Positions 26,350-35,541 are shown, numbered from the stretch's first letter. The stretch: 64,000 bases of DNA from Heyndrickxia sporothermodurans (GCF_016785185.1 NZ_JAEKDY010000004.1), one strand, 5' to 3'. Numbers and translations: made by a program. The notes: generated from the sequence alone by a model not told the origin.

Positions 26350-26919
26350 TTATGTACCAGGGAAAAATTCTTTCCATTTCATAACAATCACTTTTTCTCT
26401 TAATATAAAAAACAGAATGGACAATGCAATGAGGATAATTATAATCAGTGAAGGTGTGAATCGGGAGATGAACTGTCCAAAAACAGTATAGAACACGACG
26501 AGTGGAATATTTGTAACAAAAGATCCTTTTAAATAACTTTTAAATGTAGGATTCCTTTCAAGCAAGCAAATATTTAGCAAATGATAATGAAAAAAAGGAA
26601 TTAAACGAAGGATAGCTATTTGCCCGATCGTAAGCTTCGCATACTGCCCAAAACATTTTAATTTAATTTTTAATAGCTTTTCATAGGTTTTCGGCATTTT
26701 CTTAATACATCCATAGAAAAGGACTGAAAGCAGCATTAATCCGGCTAATGAATAAATAATACCAAGTAAGCTTCCAAATAATATTCCCCCTGCCATACAA
26801 ACTACGGCCACTGGAATAAATAAAAATTGCCTAAGCACATGAAAAAGAATAAACATAAAAGGAGCCAATACTGCACTACCTTCTACAAATGAAAATAACA
26901 TTAATAATTGCTCATTCAT
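26350..26919 (-). CDS. ytxB: TVP38/TMEM64 (VTT) family membrane protein
   Basis: 189 residues with about five hydrophobic segments. The central GGILFGSLLGIIYSLAG and the later AILRLIPFFHYHLLNICLLER are the hallmark of the SNARE-associated/DedA-like VTT domain, which is implicated in lipid scrambling or transport. B. subtilis has such a protein, YtxB, in this part of the chromosome, so the symbol is tentative. ATG at 26919 has GTGGTGAG just upstream; an in-frame GTG at 26931 is less likely. Confidence 0.75.
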   Translation of the reverse strand: MNEQLLMLFSFVEGSAVLAPFMFILFHVLRQFLFIPVAVVCMAGGILFGSLLGIIYSLAGLMLLSVLFYGCIKKMPKTYEKLLKIKLKCFGQYAKLTIGQIAILRLIPFFHYHLLNICLLERNPTFKSYLKGSFVTNIPLVVFYTVFGQFISRFTPSLIIIILIALSILFFILREKVIVMKWKEFFPGT

Positions 26920-27007
26920 TTTTCTCACCACTCTCTTCTTGTCATTCTTGATGTAGACACTTTACTAAAAGATATTTAATAAATTGTTATGTTATGACAA
27001 ACAAAAA

Positions 27008-27034
27008 AAGCCATCCTTCACAAAGAGGATGACT
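27008..27034 (-). terminator. rplT operon terminator
   Basis: AAGTCATCCT/AGGATGGCTT stem with one G-T pair, then TTTTT on the minus strand. It ends the infC-rpmI-rplT unit. Confidence 0.8.
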
Positions 27035-27046
27035 TTCAAAATAGCA

Positions 27047-27406
27047 TTATTTTGTAAATTGAGCTTTTGCTTGGTTAGCAAGTTCAGTGAATGCTTTTTC
27101 ATCATGAATAGCTAAATCAGCAAGCATTTTGCGGTTTACTTCAATACCAGCAAGCTTTAGTCCGTGCATTAAACGGCTGTAAGAAAGGCCATTTATACGT
27201 GCAGCTGCATTGATACGAGTAATCCAAAGCTTACGGAAGTCGCGTTTTTTCTGACGACGGTCACGATAAGCATACATATAAGATTTCATTACTTGCTCAT
27301 TAGCTGTTTTATATAATGTATGTTTTGAACCGAAATAACCTTTTGCTAATTTTAATACTTTTTTACGACGTCTGCGGCTAACTATTCCGCCTTTTACACG
27401 TGGCAT
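27047..27406 (-). CDS. rplT: 50S ribosomal protein L20
   Basis: 119-residue basic protein with the L20 opening MPRVKGGIVSRRRRKKVLKLAKGYFGSKHTLYK and NGLSYSRLMHGLKLAGIEVNRKMLADLA. It is a primary 23S rRNA binder and, in Bacillus, the feedback repressor that acts on the infC leader upstream. Confidence 0.98.
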   Translation of the reverse strand: MPRVKGGIVSRRRRKKVLKLAKGYFGSKHTLYKTANEQVMKSYMYAYRDRRQKKRDFRKLWITRINAAARINGLSYSRLMHGLKLAGIEVNRKMLADLAIHDEKAFTELANQAKAQFTK

Positions 27407-27434
27407 ATTATTTCCCTCCTATATAAATCGCTCA

Positions 27435-27635
27435 TTACTTAAGATTGTCAAGCATATGACGAATACGTTTAAAATCACCTTTAGAAACAAGTGTTGCTTT
27501 ACGAAGCTTACGTTTTTGTTTAACTGTTTTATTAGCAAACATATGGCTTCTGTAAGCATGAGAACGTTTTAATTTACCTGAACCTGTTCTTTTGAAACGC
27601 TTTGCTGAGCCGCGGTGAGTTTTCATTTTTGGCAT
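27435..27635 (-). CDS. rpmI: 50S ribosomal protein L35
   Basis: 66 residues, MPKMKTHRGSAKRFKRTGSGKLKRSHAYRSH, the invariant L35 start and normal length. It lies between infC and rplT with strong ribosome-binding sites, so it is one operon. Confidence 0.98.
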   Translation of the reverse strand: MPKMKTHRGSAKRFKRTGSGKLKRSHAYRSHMFANKTVKQKRKLRKATLVSKGDFKRIRHMLDNLK

Positions 27636-27657
27636 AGGATATTTCCTCCTTCAGACA

Positions 27658-28173
27658 TTACTTTTCAGTTTTTGGTGCTAATACTAAGAACATACTTCGA
27701 CCGTCCATTTTTGGTTTCGATTCAATCGTACCTAGGTCTTCACATTCCTTTGCGAAACGATCAAGAACTTTTTGACCGATTTCTTTATGTGTAATTGCAC
27801 GACCTTTAAAACGAATAGAAGCTTTTACTTTATCGCCCTTTTCGAGAAACTTACGGGCATTGCGAAGCTTTGTATTAAAGTCATGTTCATCAATCGTTGG
27901 GCTCAATCGAACCTCTTTTAAGTTGATAACTTTTTGATTTTTACGTGCTTCTTTATCTTTCTTTTGTTGTTCAAATCGATATTTCCCATAGTCCATAATT
28001 TTGGCTACTGGTGGTTTTGCATTTGGAGCAACAAGTACAAGATCAAGATTCACTCGTGATGCGATCTCAATTGCTTCATTTCGAGATTTAACACCTAGCT
28101 GCTCGCCATTTTGACCAATAAGACGAACTTCTCGAGCACGAATGCCATCGTTAACCATCATATCTTTGCTAAT
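27658..28173 (-). CDS. infC: Translation initiation factor IF-3 with an ATT start
   Basis: IF-3 keeps 30S subunits free and proofreads start codons. The frame downstream of ATG 28161 reads MMVNDGIRAREVRLIGQNGEQLG, but the better start is ATT at 28173, which gives ISKDMMVNDGIRA as in other Bacillus IF-3 proteins. GGAGGTG sits 7 bases before the ATT, and no usable site precedes the ATG. Near-cognate ATT starts are a known feature of infC and let IF-3 limit its own synthesis. The product is 171 residues. Confidence 0.95.
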   Translation of the reverse strand: MSKDMMVNDGIRAREVRLIGQNGEQLGVKSRNEAIEIASRVNLDLVLVAPNAKPPVAKIMDYGKYRFEQQKKDKEARKNQKVINLKEVRLSPTIDEHDFNTKLRNARKFLEKGDKVKASIRFKGRAITHKEIGQKVLDRFAKECEDLGTIESKPKMDGRSMFLVLAPKTEK

Positions 28174-28467
28174 AATTAGCCACCTCCAAGGTTTTTTTGC
28201 ACAGACCCGGCTTTAAGCCGATCGCTATTAATAGAATACATCATTTGGGTGAAGAATTAAGCCGACATACCGTTTTGAACACAATTTTTAGTTAACATCG
28301 GTTTCACAAGCATTAAAAAAGTACGGGACTTAAAAAGAACCCGCACTTTACATTCACATGAATAGTTAAGAATGTGATGAATTTCGAAACCTGCCAACTG
28401 CAATCTTGCGTCAATCAGGCGAGAAGCGGGTGCTTCTTCTTTTCCTCAAACTAATATTCAATTTACC
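28174..28467 (-). promoter_or_regulatory. L20-type autoregulatory leader of infC-rpmI-rplT
   Basis: A long structured leader separates the promoter from infC. It ends with a terminator stem at 28315-28350 (AAGTGCGGG/CCCGTACTT with a T-run) and further pairing segments (CGGCTTAAAGCCG near 28210) closer to infC. In B. subtilis, L20 binds this leader and promotes termination. The attribution rests on position and architecture; I did not fold it against the family model. Confidence 0.75.
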
Positions 28468-28473
28468 TTAGAT

Positions 28474-28503
28474 AATATATCATACATCGCAATTTGATGT
28501 CAA
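28474..28503 (-). promoter_or_regulatory. Sigma-A promoter of infC operon
   Basis: A perfect TTGACA (complement of 28498-28503), an 18-base spacer and TATATT (complement of 28474-28479). It lies in the thrS-infC gap. Confidence 0.7.
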
Positions 28504-28586
28504 TGGCTTATAATTATTACGATTTCTTTTTGCAACATCATTTATATTATCAAAATCTTATTTCTTCCGCAACATTTTTTTGAAAT

Positions 28587-30512
28587 TTATTTCACTACTT
28601 CATTTTTCAAATGAGCAATAAATTGTTCGAAAGGAATTGTTTCTGATTTCTGTTCACCGTATCTACGTACGTTGACTGCGTTTTCACTTACTTCATTATC
28701 TCCCACAACAAGCATATAAGGAATTTTTTGCATTTGATGCTCACGAATTTTGTAACCAATTTTTTCATTTCGCGAGTCTAACTCAACTCTAAATCCTTCA
28801 GAACGAAGCTTTTCTTCCACTTGTTTCGCATAATCAAAGTGAACATCCGGTGAAACAGGAATAACAACCGCTTGTATCGGAGCTAACCAAGTTGGAAACG
28901 CACCTTTGTACTCCTCAATTAAGTAGGCTACAAAACGTTCCATTGTTGATACAACTCCACGGTGAATAACAACCGGGCGGTGCGGCTTTCCATCTTCACC
29001 AACATATGTTAAGTCAAAGCGCTCCGGCAATAAGAAATCAAGCTGAACAGTTGAAAGTGTTTCATCTTTACCTAATGCTGTCCGCACTTGTACATCCAAT
29101 TTAGGTCCGTAAAAAGCTGCTTCTCCATCTGCTTCAAAATATTCTAGTCCTAAACCATCCATAGCCTCTTTAAGCATACTTTGGGCTTTGTTCCACATTT
29201 CATCATCATCGAAGTATTTTTCTTTATCTTCAGGATCACGATACGATAGGCGGAATGAATAATCTGTAATATCAAAGTCTTTATATACGGCAATAATTAA
29301 TTCAACTACCCGTTGGAATTCCTCTTTGATTTGATCAGGACGAACAAAAATATGTGCATCATTCAATGTCATTCCACGAACACGCTGTAATCCTGAAAGT
29401 GCTCCTGACATTTCATAACGGTGCATCGTACCTAGCTCCGCAATACGAATTGGCAATTCGCGATAACTATGAATGCCGTTTTTATATATCATCATATGAT
29501 GAGGGCAGTTCATTGGACGAAGCACTAATTGTTCATTGTCCATTTCCATAACCGGGAACATGTCCTCTTGGTAATGATCCCAGTGACCGCTTGTTTTATA
29601 TAAATCGACACTGCCCATAATTGGTGTGTATACATGATCATAACCTAGACGCTCTTCCTTGTCGACGATATAACGTTCAACAGTCCGACGAATGGTTGCA
29701 CCTTTTGGCATCCATAGTGGAAGACCTTGTCCAACCTTTTGGGAAGTCGTAAATAAATTTAATTCTTTTCCGATTTTACGGTGATCTCTTTCTTTTGCTT
29801 CTTCTAAAAATTTTAAATGTTGTTCTAAATCTTCTTTCTTAAAGAAGGCTGTTCCATATACACGTTGGAGCATCTTATTATCGCTATTTCCGCGCCAGTA
29901 AGCACCAGCAATGCTTAGCAGTTTAAATTCCTTAATTTTTCCTGTCGATGGAACGTGAACCCCACGACAAAGATCAAAGAATTCACCTTGCTCATAGATT
30001 GTTACTTTCTCATCTGCAGGTATCGCGTCGATTAATTCCTGCTTATATTTGTCACCCGCAAACAGTTCTTTCGCTTCATCGCGAGTAACTTCTTTACGAA
30101 CGATTTCGAGATTTTCACTAATAATTTTCTTCATTTCTTTTTCTATTTTTTGTAGATCTTCTGGGGTAATAGACACTTCAAGGTCCATATCATAGAAGAA
30201 ACCATCTTCAATAACAGGTCCAACACCTAATTTAACATGTCCGAATATTCTTCTTACAGCTTGTGCCATTAAATGGGCAGTACTGTGGCGAAGCACCTCT
30301 AGAGCATCTTTATGGTCTGGTGTGACTATTTCAATTGATCCATCAACGGTAATTGGAGTACGAAAATCAATTAATTTTTCATTTACTTTCCCGGCAATTG
30401 CTTTTTTCTTTAACCCTGGACTAATGGATGCTGCAATATCTTCAGTTGTTGTTCCGGATGGAAACTCCTTAACAGCACCATCTGGAAAAGTCATCTTAAT
30501 CATGTCAGACAT
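28587..30512 (-). CDS. thrS: Threonine-tRNA ligase
   Basis: Class II synthetase of 641 residues. It has the N-terminal TGS domain (IKMTFPDGAVKEFPSGTTTEDIA), the editing domain with RHSTAHLMAQAV near residue 75, the Zn-binding catalytic core around RPMNCPHHMMIYKN and YRELPIRIAELGTMHRYE, and the C-terminal anticodon-binding domain. Full length. It is preceded by a Thr T-box. Confidence 0.97.
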   Translation of the reverse strand: MSDMIKMTFPDGAVKEFPSGTTTEDIAASISPGLKKKAIAGKVNEKLIDFRTPITVDGSIEIVTPDHKDALEVLRHSTAHLMAQAVRRIFGHVKLGVGPVIEDGFFYDMDLEVSITPEDLQKIEKEMKKIISENLEIVRKEVTRDEAKELFAGDKYKQELIDAIPADEKVTIYEQGEFFDLCRGVHVPSTGKIKEFKLLSIAGAYWRGNSDNKMLQRVYGTAFFKKEDLEQHLKFLEEAKERDHRKIGKELNLFTTSQKVGQGLPLWMPKGATIRRTVERYIVDKEERLGYDHVYTPIMGSVDLYKTSGHWDHYQEDMFPVMEMDNEQLVLRPMNCPHHMMIYKNGIHSYRELPIRIAELGTMHRYEMSGALSGLQRVRGMTLNDAHIFVRPDQIKEEFQRVVELIIAVYKDFDITDYSFRLSYRDPEDKEKYFDDDEMWNKAQSMLKEAMDGLGLEYFEADGEAAFYGPKLDVQVRTALGKDETLSTVQLDFLLPERFDLTYVGEDGKPHRPVVIHRGVVSTMERFVAYLIEEYKGAFPTWLAPIQAVVIPVSPDVHFDYAKQVEEKLRSEGFRVELDSRNEKIGYKIREHQMQKIPYMLVVGDNEVSENAVNVRRYGEQKSETIPFEQFIAHLKNEVVK

Positions 30513-30549
30513 GTTTTTTACACTCCTTTTGTTAAAAAATTATACAAAT

Positions 30550-30830
30550 AAAAAACTCGTCCCTGGAAAGGGACGAGCTATATACACGTGGTTCCACCCT
30601 AGTTTACATATCAGAAATATGATATGACTTCGGATCATTTTTAACGGAATGGTTCCGTCAACTACTAATAGAATGCTCTTTCGCAGTTGAAGTTTAGAGG
30701 TGGTAAGTACTCATTTCGTGTTGGAAAGTTTCACCAAATCTTTCCTCTCTGGGAACCGTAAAGGAATACTGTTGTCCTCATCATTACATTTAAACTATTT
30801 ACTAGTACCAATTCGTACTTTACTAATATG
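30550..30830 (-). promoter_or_regulatory. Thr T-box leader of thrS
   Basis: On the minus strand AGGGTGGAACCACG (complement of 30587-30600) is the T-box. It is followed by the terminator stem GCTCGTCCC/GGGACGAG and a T-run (30551-30578). An ACC Thr codon at 30702-30704 is placed as the specifier (TACTTACCACC). It accounts for most of the ytxC-thrS gap. Confidence 0.92.
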
Positions 30831-30836
30831 TACGTT

Positions 30837-30865
30837 ATTATAGACGGTTCACAAGAGAAAATCAA
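30837..30865 (-). promoter_or_regulatory. Sigma-A promoter of the thrS leader
   Basis: TTGATT (complement of 30860-30865), a 17-base spacer and TATAAT (complement of 30837-30842). Confidence 0.7.
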
Positions 30866-30873
30866 GAGTGATA

Positions 30874-31731
30874 TTACCGATTAATCATATTTTTCATTAC
30901 AAGCTGCTTATCTTTCGCAAAATGCTCCTTTTTTAAAAGGATTACTCTTTCTTCGAATATATTTTGGATTGTACGAATTAAGCCATTTTCCTCCGAATCA
31001 ATATATACATAAATCTTCGTTGGCGCAATGGATAATAACGGTGCGATGGTAACAGAATCAATATAAATAGGATGGTTAGTTAACAATCTTCGATCCATTA
31101 ATTCGGCTATTTCTTTCTTCGTAATTTCTTTAAAATGCTCATCAAAAAATTTCCCGTAACCTTCAAAATAAATTCTTACAATTTTTATTTTCGGTTCTCG
31201 TTTCTCTAAATAATCCCTTAACGTTTGAACAAATACTTGATATTCTTGTTCCATTTTATATTCATCAATTGCCATCTCAACGTATTGGATCAATCGTTCG
31301 AAGTAGGCTTTTAATCTAAATTTAAGCAGCGAATCGAATGAAACCGATTCATGTTGTTCCAACAAAGGAAAAATAGCCTTCTGTATCATTTCTTCATCAT
31401 TAATAACACCTGTGATATTAGTTAATTCCTTACGTTCACCATTGAACATTTCAATAACGATATCAAGGATATTATTCTGCTCTGACTCCTCTTTATAATA
31501 AAAATACTCATCTAGAATATCACGAACCCAATCTAATCGTTTTTTCAATACAATAAATTGTATAATTCCCTCTTGTATATCAGTAATCGAAATTAATTTG
31601 ACGTCAATTGTTATAAAATATTGTTTTTGATTTTGAAAAGTCGTTTCGTGAAACCAAACCGCCTTATTTCTTTTAATAAAATATTCATGAAGCCAAATTG
31701 CATCTTCCAAATCTTTAAAAATAAAATCCAA
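30874..31731 (-). CDS. ytxC: YtxC-like sporulation-associated protein
   Basis: 285 residues, mostly helical and charged, with no catalytic motif that I can see. It corresponds to YtxC of B. subtilis by position (between thrS and dnaI) and size. The product is annotated as a putative sporulation protein of unknown role. The frame is open to ATG 31761, but AGGGGGG precedes a TTG at 31731 with about 6-nt spacing, giving MDFIFKDLEDAIWLH, which I prefer. Confidence 0.75.
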   Translation of the reverse strand: MDFIFKDLEDAIWLHEYFIKRNKAVWFHETTFQNQKQYFITIDVKLISITDIQEGIIQFIVLKKRLDWVRDILDEYFYYKEESEQNNILDIVIEMFNGERKELTNITGVINDEEMIQKAIFPLLEQHESVSFDSLLKFRLKAYFERLIQYVEMAIDEYKMEQEYQVFVQTLRDYLEKREPKIKIVRIYFEGYGKFFDEHFKEITKKEIAELMDRRLLTNHPIYIDSVTIAPLLSIAPTKIYVYIDSEENGLIRTIQNIFEERVILLKKEHFAKDKQLVMKNMINR

Positions 31732-31824
31732 GCATATCCCCCCTGACATGGAATTATCCATGTTATATATATATGGATTGCTTGGACAATTTAGAAGTAT
31801 GGTATGAATAAAAAGGGTTGTTTT

Positions 31825-32766
31825 CTAGTGTCGCCGATTCGGTCCATCGATACGTACAGGCGTAGAAAGATATTTAATCCGCTCCATAATTCGTGCCGCT
31901 TTCATTTTCTCCTCTTCTCCGCGCTGTGAATAAGTAAGATGGTGCAGTAAAGCATCAAAATCAAAATTCGATGAAAAGAATGTTGGTAAATTTTCTTGCA
32001 TACGAAATTGTAAAATAGACCCTAATATTTCATCTCGAGTCCAGCTTGACATAACTTCCGCCCCAATATCATCAAGCATAAGGATAGGTGATTTTTTTAC
32101 CATTTCCATTTTTTCATTTACAGTATGATCCCCAAGCGATTGTTTCATTTCTCTGAAAAACTCCGGCACATAGACTATGAGTGAAGAAATTTGTTTCGTT
32201 TCCGCTAAATGGTTAGCAATAGCAGCTAATAAATACGATTTCCCAACCCCAAAGCTGCCAAATAAATATAAACCCTTCATATTATTTCCCGGTTCATATT
32301 CCCTAGCGAACTTTTCTGCATATTCAAACGCGATCGCTCTACCCGGGGTGTTCGCATTAAAATCAAAGTCAGCGATTCGAGCTTTTAAAATATCTTTAGG
32401 AACATAGATGCTTTGAATTAATTTTTCGGTTTTCTTTCTTTCATCATGATAAACTTTCCGATGACAAGGCCGGTACGTTATATCAATGGAGTTTCCGGTT
32501 AAAATAAGTTCAGGTTCATAACCTTGCATCATATTTATACATTGATCTAAGCTTTGGCATTTTTGACAATTTTTCGATTGAGAAATAAATTCATACAATT
32601 TCATTAAACTATTATTAATCATTGAACTTGTAATTCGCCCTTCATTTTCCAATAGAAATTTGCGAACATCTTCATTTTTTAAAATCTCATTTCTTTCTTC
32701 TTCATATCTCTGTTTAAAATTTGTTCGCATAGACAATTTTTTTAATGTATCATTGATTTTTTCCAT
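31825..32766 (-). CDS. dnaI: Primosomal protein DnaI (helicase loader)
   Basis: AAA+ ATPase that loads the DnaC replicative helicase. The 313 residues have an N-terminal Zn-binding region (CQKCQSLDQCINM and a later CHRK), Walker A FGSFGVGKSYLL, Walker B ILMLDDIGAE, and sensor FFSSNFDF. It ends in RIDGPNRRH as in B. subtilis. GGAGGTGA precedes the ATG at 32766. It lies 12 bases after dnaB. Confidence 0.95.
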   Translation of the reverse strand: MEKINDTLKKLSMRTNFKQRYEEERNEILKNEDVRKFLLENEGRITSSMINNSLMKLYEFISQSKNCQKCQSLDQCINMMQGYEPELILTGNSIDITYRPCHRKVYHDERKKTEKLIQSIYVPKDILKARIADFDFNANTPGRAIAFEYAEKFAREYEPGNNMKGLYLFGSFGVGKSYLLAAIANHLAETKQISSLIVYVPEFFREMKQSLGDHTVNEKMEMVKKSPILMLDDIGAEVMSSWTRDEILGSILQFRMQENLPTFFSSNFDFDALLHHLTYSQRGEEEKMKAARIMERIKYLSTPVRIDGPNRRH

Positions 32767-32778
32767 TCGATTCACCTC

Positions 32779-34161
32779 CTATTTTTTATATTGTTGCTTT
32801 ATCATTTCAAGCCGTTTTAGTTTTTCGTTAAAATCCTCTGAATTCTCTTGATTTACCGGTTTATCCTCCTTTTCATTAAACCAATCAGGAATTTTTTCCG
32901 TACGTATCGGTTTTTTCCGTTTTTCTTTTCGGTCATTTTTATTATCAGCCCACTGCTGGTATTGTTTATGCTCATTTTTAGCCAATTCCATTGCTTCTTT
33001 GACCGTTTTCACTTTTTTCCTTGACCAGTGGGAAGCAATCTTCTCTAAATAATTTTTAGTAAGTTTCATGTCTGTTTTAAGCATTACATATTGAATGAGC
33101 ACATTTATGACGCCCGGCGGAAGTTGTTGTTGAAACATGATCTCTTCTATCGCTTGTAAATCGGATTTCGATGGTTCACTGCCATCAGAAATATCGATTA
33201 AAAGCTGTCTTGGTGAAATCGTTTCTAAGTAAACAATCAACTTTTCTTCCTGAGTATTCGTCTCCTCAATATTGGATCGGTAGAGGACGGGTTGTAATCG
33301 GTCAACAAGCTTAGGTAATTGTTGGGAATGTTCTAATTGGTACCAATCTCTTGCCCCTTTTCGAAGTTGTTCAATATCAATCTCTTGTTCTGCGTTAAGT
33401 GCACTTAACAATAAATTTTTCATTTCCAAAGCATTTATATTGTACAAAAACGATAGGTTAGTGATAGCAGCTTTCACCTGTTTCGTGATCGCACTCTTTG
33501 GAATGATAAGCTCATTCAGTCCCGCCATTAATAATTCAAAATCAAAGTCGGTGTTTTCTATATTTATCTTACTAGTGGAAGACCTAGAAATAAATTGTTC
33601 GTCCATTCCTATTTTACTTGCATCGTTAGCATCTGAATCTTGGAATAAATTATCTCCACTAGTTGTATACACTTCTTGAAATGTCCGAGTAATTTCTTTA
33701 TATTCCTGTTTATCAACCATTTGATCAGCAAATAAATTTTTTAATCTTAAAAAATGTGTACGACCTAATTGGCGGTATAAAAAAACATTCAGCATCCCAT
33801 CCGTGAAAAATTGTTCAGGAGATAACGGTGGTTGCAGTTCATAGATAAACTTTCGATCCTCTCCAACTTGTTTAACGTACGTTTTTAATAAACCAATTCC
33901 TTCTAGTTTTAAACGAGCTTCATAAATTTCTCTTAAATTTAACGATAAAAAATTCATTAAATGATAATGGGTCCACTCATCAGATAATAATCGATTATCT
34001 TCCACTTCATTCCAAAGTGTTGTGTACAGACTGTAACAGTTTGTTCCAATAAGCGGCTGATATAACAACGATATTACTTTCCGATCATATTCGTGCAAAA
34101 TACCGTTTAATGACACTTGATACCGATCTACAGGTTGAACCTCACTCCACATTTGATGCAT
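32779..34161 (-). CDS. dnaB: Replication initiation / membrane attachment protein DnaB
   Basis: Gram-positive DnaB (not the helicase) works with DnaD and DnaI in primosome assembly at oriC and restart sites. The 460 residues compare with about 472 in B. subtilis. An N-terminal winged helix (SLLYQPLIGTNCYSLYTTLW) and a C-terminal DnaB/DnaD domain with NVLIQYVMLKTDMKLTKNYLEKIASHW are visible. GGAAGTG precedes the ATG. A tandem hairpin array separates it from nrdR. Confidence 0.93.
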   Translation of the reverse strand: MHQMWSEVQPVDRYQVSLNGILHEYDRKVISLLYQPLIGTNCYSLYTTLWNEVEDNRLLSDEWTHYHLMNFLSLNLREIYEARLKLEGIGLLKTYVKQVGEDRKFIYELQPPLSPEQFFTDGMLNVFLYRQLGRTHFLRLKNLFADQMVDKQEYKEITRTFQEVYTTSGDNLFQDSDANDASKIGMDEQFISRSSTSKINIENTDFDFELLMAGLNELIIPKSAITKQVKAAITNLSFLYNINALEMKNLLLSALNAEQEIDIEQLRKGARDWYQLEHSQQLPKLVDRLQPVLYRSNIEETNTQEEKLIVYLETISPRQLLIDISDGSEPSKSDLQAIEEIMFQQQLPPGVINVLIQYVMLKTDMKLTKNYLEKIASHWSRKKVKTVKEAMELAKNEHKQYQQWADNKNDRKEKRKKPIRTEKIPDWFNEKEDKPVNQENSEDFNEKLKRLEMIKQQYKK

Positions 34162-34235
34162 GGTTTACACTTCCTTATAAGAAAAAGCAAAAGACTAGCC
34201 AAGTGCTCTAGCCTTGTTAGGCAAGGATTTTATTT

Positions 34236-34345
34236 GGCAAGGAAAGTTCGCCTTGCCTCTTTTTGGCAAGGAAAGTTCGCCTTGCCTCTTTTTGGCAAGG
34301 AAAGTTCGCCTTGCCTTTTTTTTGGCAAGGAAAGTTCGCCTTGCC
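34236..34345. repeat. Four tandem copies of a terminator-like hairpin
   Basis: GGCAAGG-AAAGTTCG-CCTTGCC occurs identically at 34236-34257, 34265-34286, 34294-34315 and 34324-34345, with periods of 29, 29 and 30 bases and T-rich spacers on the plus strand. Each copy has a 7-bp stem and 8-nt loop. A degenerate relative (CCTTG...CAAGG) lies at 34212-34226. It fills the nrdR-dnaB gap. ORFs reading through it only reflect the repeat. Confidence 0.85.
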
Positions 34346-34346
34346 T

Positions 34347-34802
34347 TTATTCTTTTTTAATTAATTCCTTTAATTCTTCTAAAAAAACATTTATATCTTT
34401 AAATTGTCGATAGACAGATGCAAATCTGACATATGCCACTTCATCCACTTTAGCTAGCTTGTCCATAACTAATTCACCAATCAAATCTGAATTAATTTCA
34501 GAATGCCCCAAATTTCTTAAATGCTTTTCAATATCTAAAGTTATTTTTTCTAATTCCGCAAGAGTTACTGGTCTTTTTTCACAAGCTCTAATAAGACCGC
34601 GCAATATTTTTTCCCTGCTGAATTCTTCCCTTACCCCTTCTTTCTTAACAACAATTAGTGGGGTCTCTTCTACTTTTTCAAAAGTAGTAAAACGAAAGGT
34701 ACATAATTCACATTCACGCCTTCTGCGAATCGAACGTCCTTCGTCAATTGGACGTGAATCAACTACACGAGTCCCGTTATGTGAACATGATGGACATTTC
34801 AT
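34347..34802 (-). CDS. nrdR: Transcriptional repressor NrdR
   Basis: ATP/dATP-sensing repressor of ribonucleotide reductase genes. The 151 residues start with the Zn ribbon MKCPSCSHNGTRVVDSR...RRRRECELC, followed by the ATP-cone (PLIVVKKEGVREEFSREKILRGLIRACEKRPV). ATG at 34802 with GGAG 8 bases upstream is the start; upstream codons overlap the speH terminator. It heads nrdR-dnaB-dnaI as in Bacillus. The stop lies one base past the last repeat hairpin. Confidence 0.96.
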   Translation of the reverse strand: MKCPSCSHNGTRVVDSRPIDEGRSIRRRRECELCTFRFTTFEKVEETPLIVVKKEGVREEFSREKILRGLIRACEKRPVTLAELEKITLDIEKHLRNLGHSEINSDLIGELVMDKLAKVDEVAYVRFASVYRQFKDINVFLEELKELIKKE

Positions 34803-34868
34803 TTCATCAGCTCCGTTCATAGCTTTATTACTTTCATGATATAGAAAATTGATGAAAATCACAAGAAA

Positions 34869-34905
34869 AAACGAGGTGTATGATGAACGGACATACACCT
34901 CGTTT
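34869..34905 (-). terminator. speH terminator
   Basis: A 14-bp perfect stem AAACGAGGTGTATG/CATACACCTCGTTT followed on the minus strand by TTTTCTTG. It lies between speH and nrdR. Confidence 0.88.
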
Positions 34906-34956
34906 ACTTTGCTATTTTGTACTATTTTATTTTACTATTCATGCGTTTACTTTTAC

Positions 34957-35316
34957 TTATTTTACTTGCACCTTACCCATGCCACGAGGAAGTTCCATTG
35001 TTTCTCGTTTTTGGGCATTTAGGCTTTCAGCTATATAGTTAGCGGCAATATTTGGATCTAAATTACCGCATGTGTACACATCAATACTAGCATATCCATG
35101 TTCAGGAAAGCTGTGGATTGTTAAATGGGATTCAGAAATTATGACTACACCACTAACACCTTGTGGGGCAAATTTATGAAATGCCACTTCTCGAATTTCA
35201 GCACCTGATTTTAAAGCTGCCTCTACAAACGTCTTTTCAATAAAATCCATATTATTTAATTTTTCAAAATCGCAACCCCATAATTCGGATATTACATGAC
35301 GACCCATTGTTTCCAT
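34957..35316 (-). CDS. speH: S-adenosylmethionine decarboxylase proenzyme
   Basis: Makes the aminopropyl donor for spermidine. It is a self-cleaving pyruvoyl enzyme, and the cleavage site Glu-Ser in IISESHLTIHSFPEHGYAS yields the two chains. The protein (119 residues) is near-identical to B. subtilis SpeH. ATG at 35316 with GGGGGA upstream is preferred; the open frame to 35376 is leader. It lies downstream of gapB as in B. subtilis. Confidence 0.95.
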   Translation of the reverse strand: METMGRHVISELWGCDFEKLNNMDFIEKTFVEAALKSGAEIREVAFHKFAPQGVSGVVIISESHLTIHSFPEHGYASIDVYTCGNLDPNIAANYIAESLNAQKRETMELPRGMGKVQVK

Positions 35317-35541
35317 GATCGTTTCCCCCTTAAACTTAATATTTTTTGTGGTTAATAAACATATGATCTGTTTCACTATGTAACTACCACGGGGGAAAGT
35401 TAGTCCAAAGAGGTCCTAACCCTTTAAGTAGCCACAAATATTAAATTTTCAACATCACGAAAAATAGTATACTTTGTTTAAATTCTTTTTGCAATAATCA
35501 TTTTAAATTTCTCAATTAATTTGAGAATCATATATGTAAAA

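Noticed and set aside
34117..34413. 98-codon plus-strand ORF with a repeated peptide (GKESSPC) and the possibility of a CRISPR or tandem-repeat protein
   Set aside because: The repetition comes from the 29-30 nt hairpin array. Spacers are 7-8 nt and nearly identical, so it is not a CRISPR. There is no ribosome-binding site and the frame runs antisense into dnaB and nrdR.
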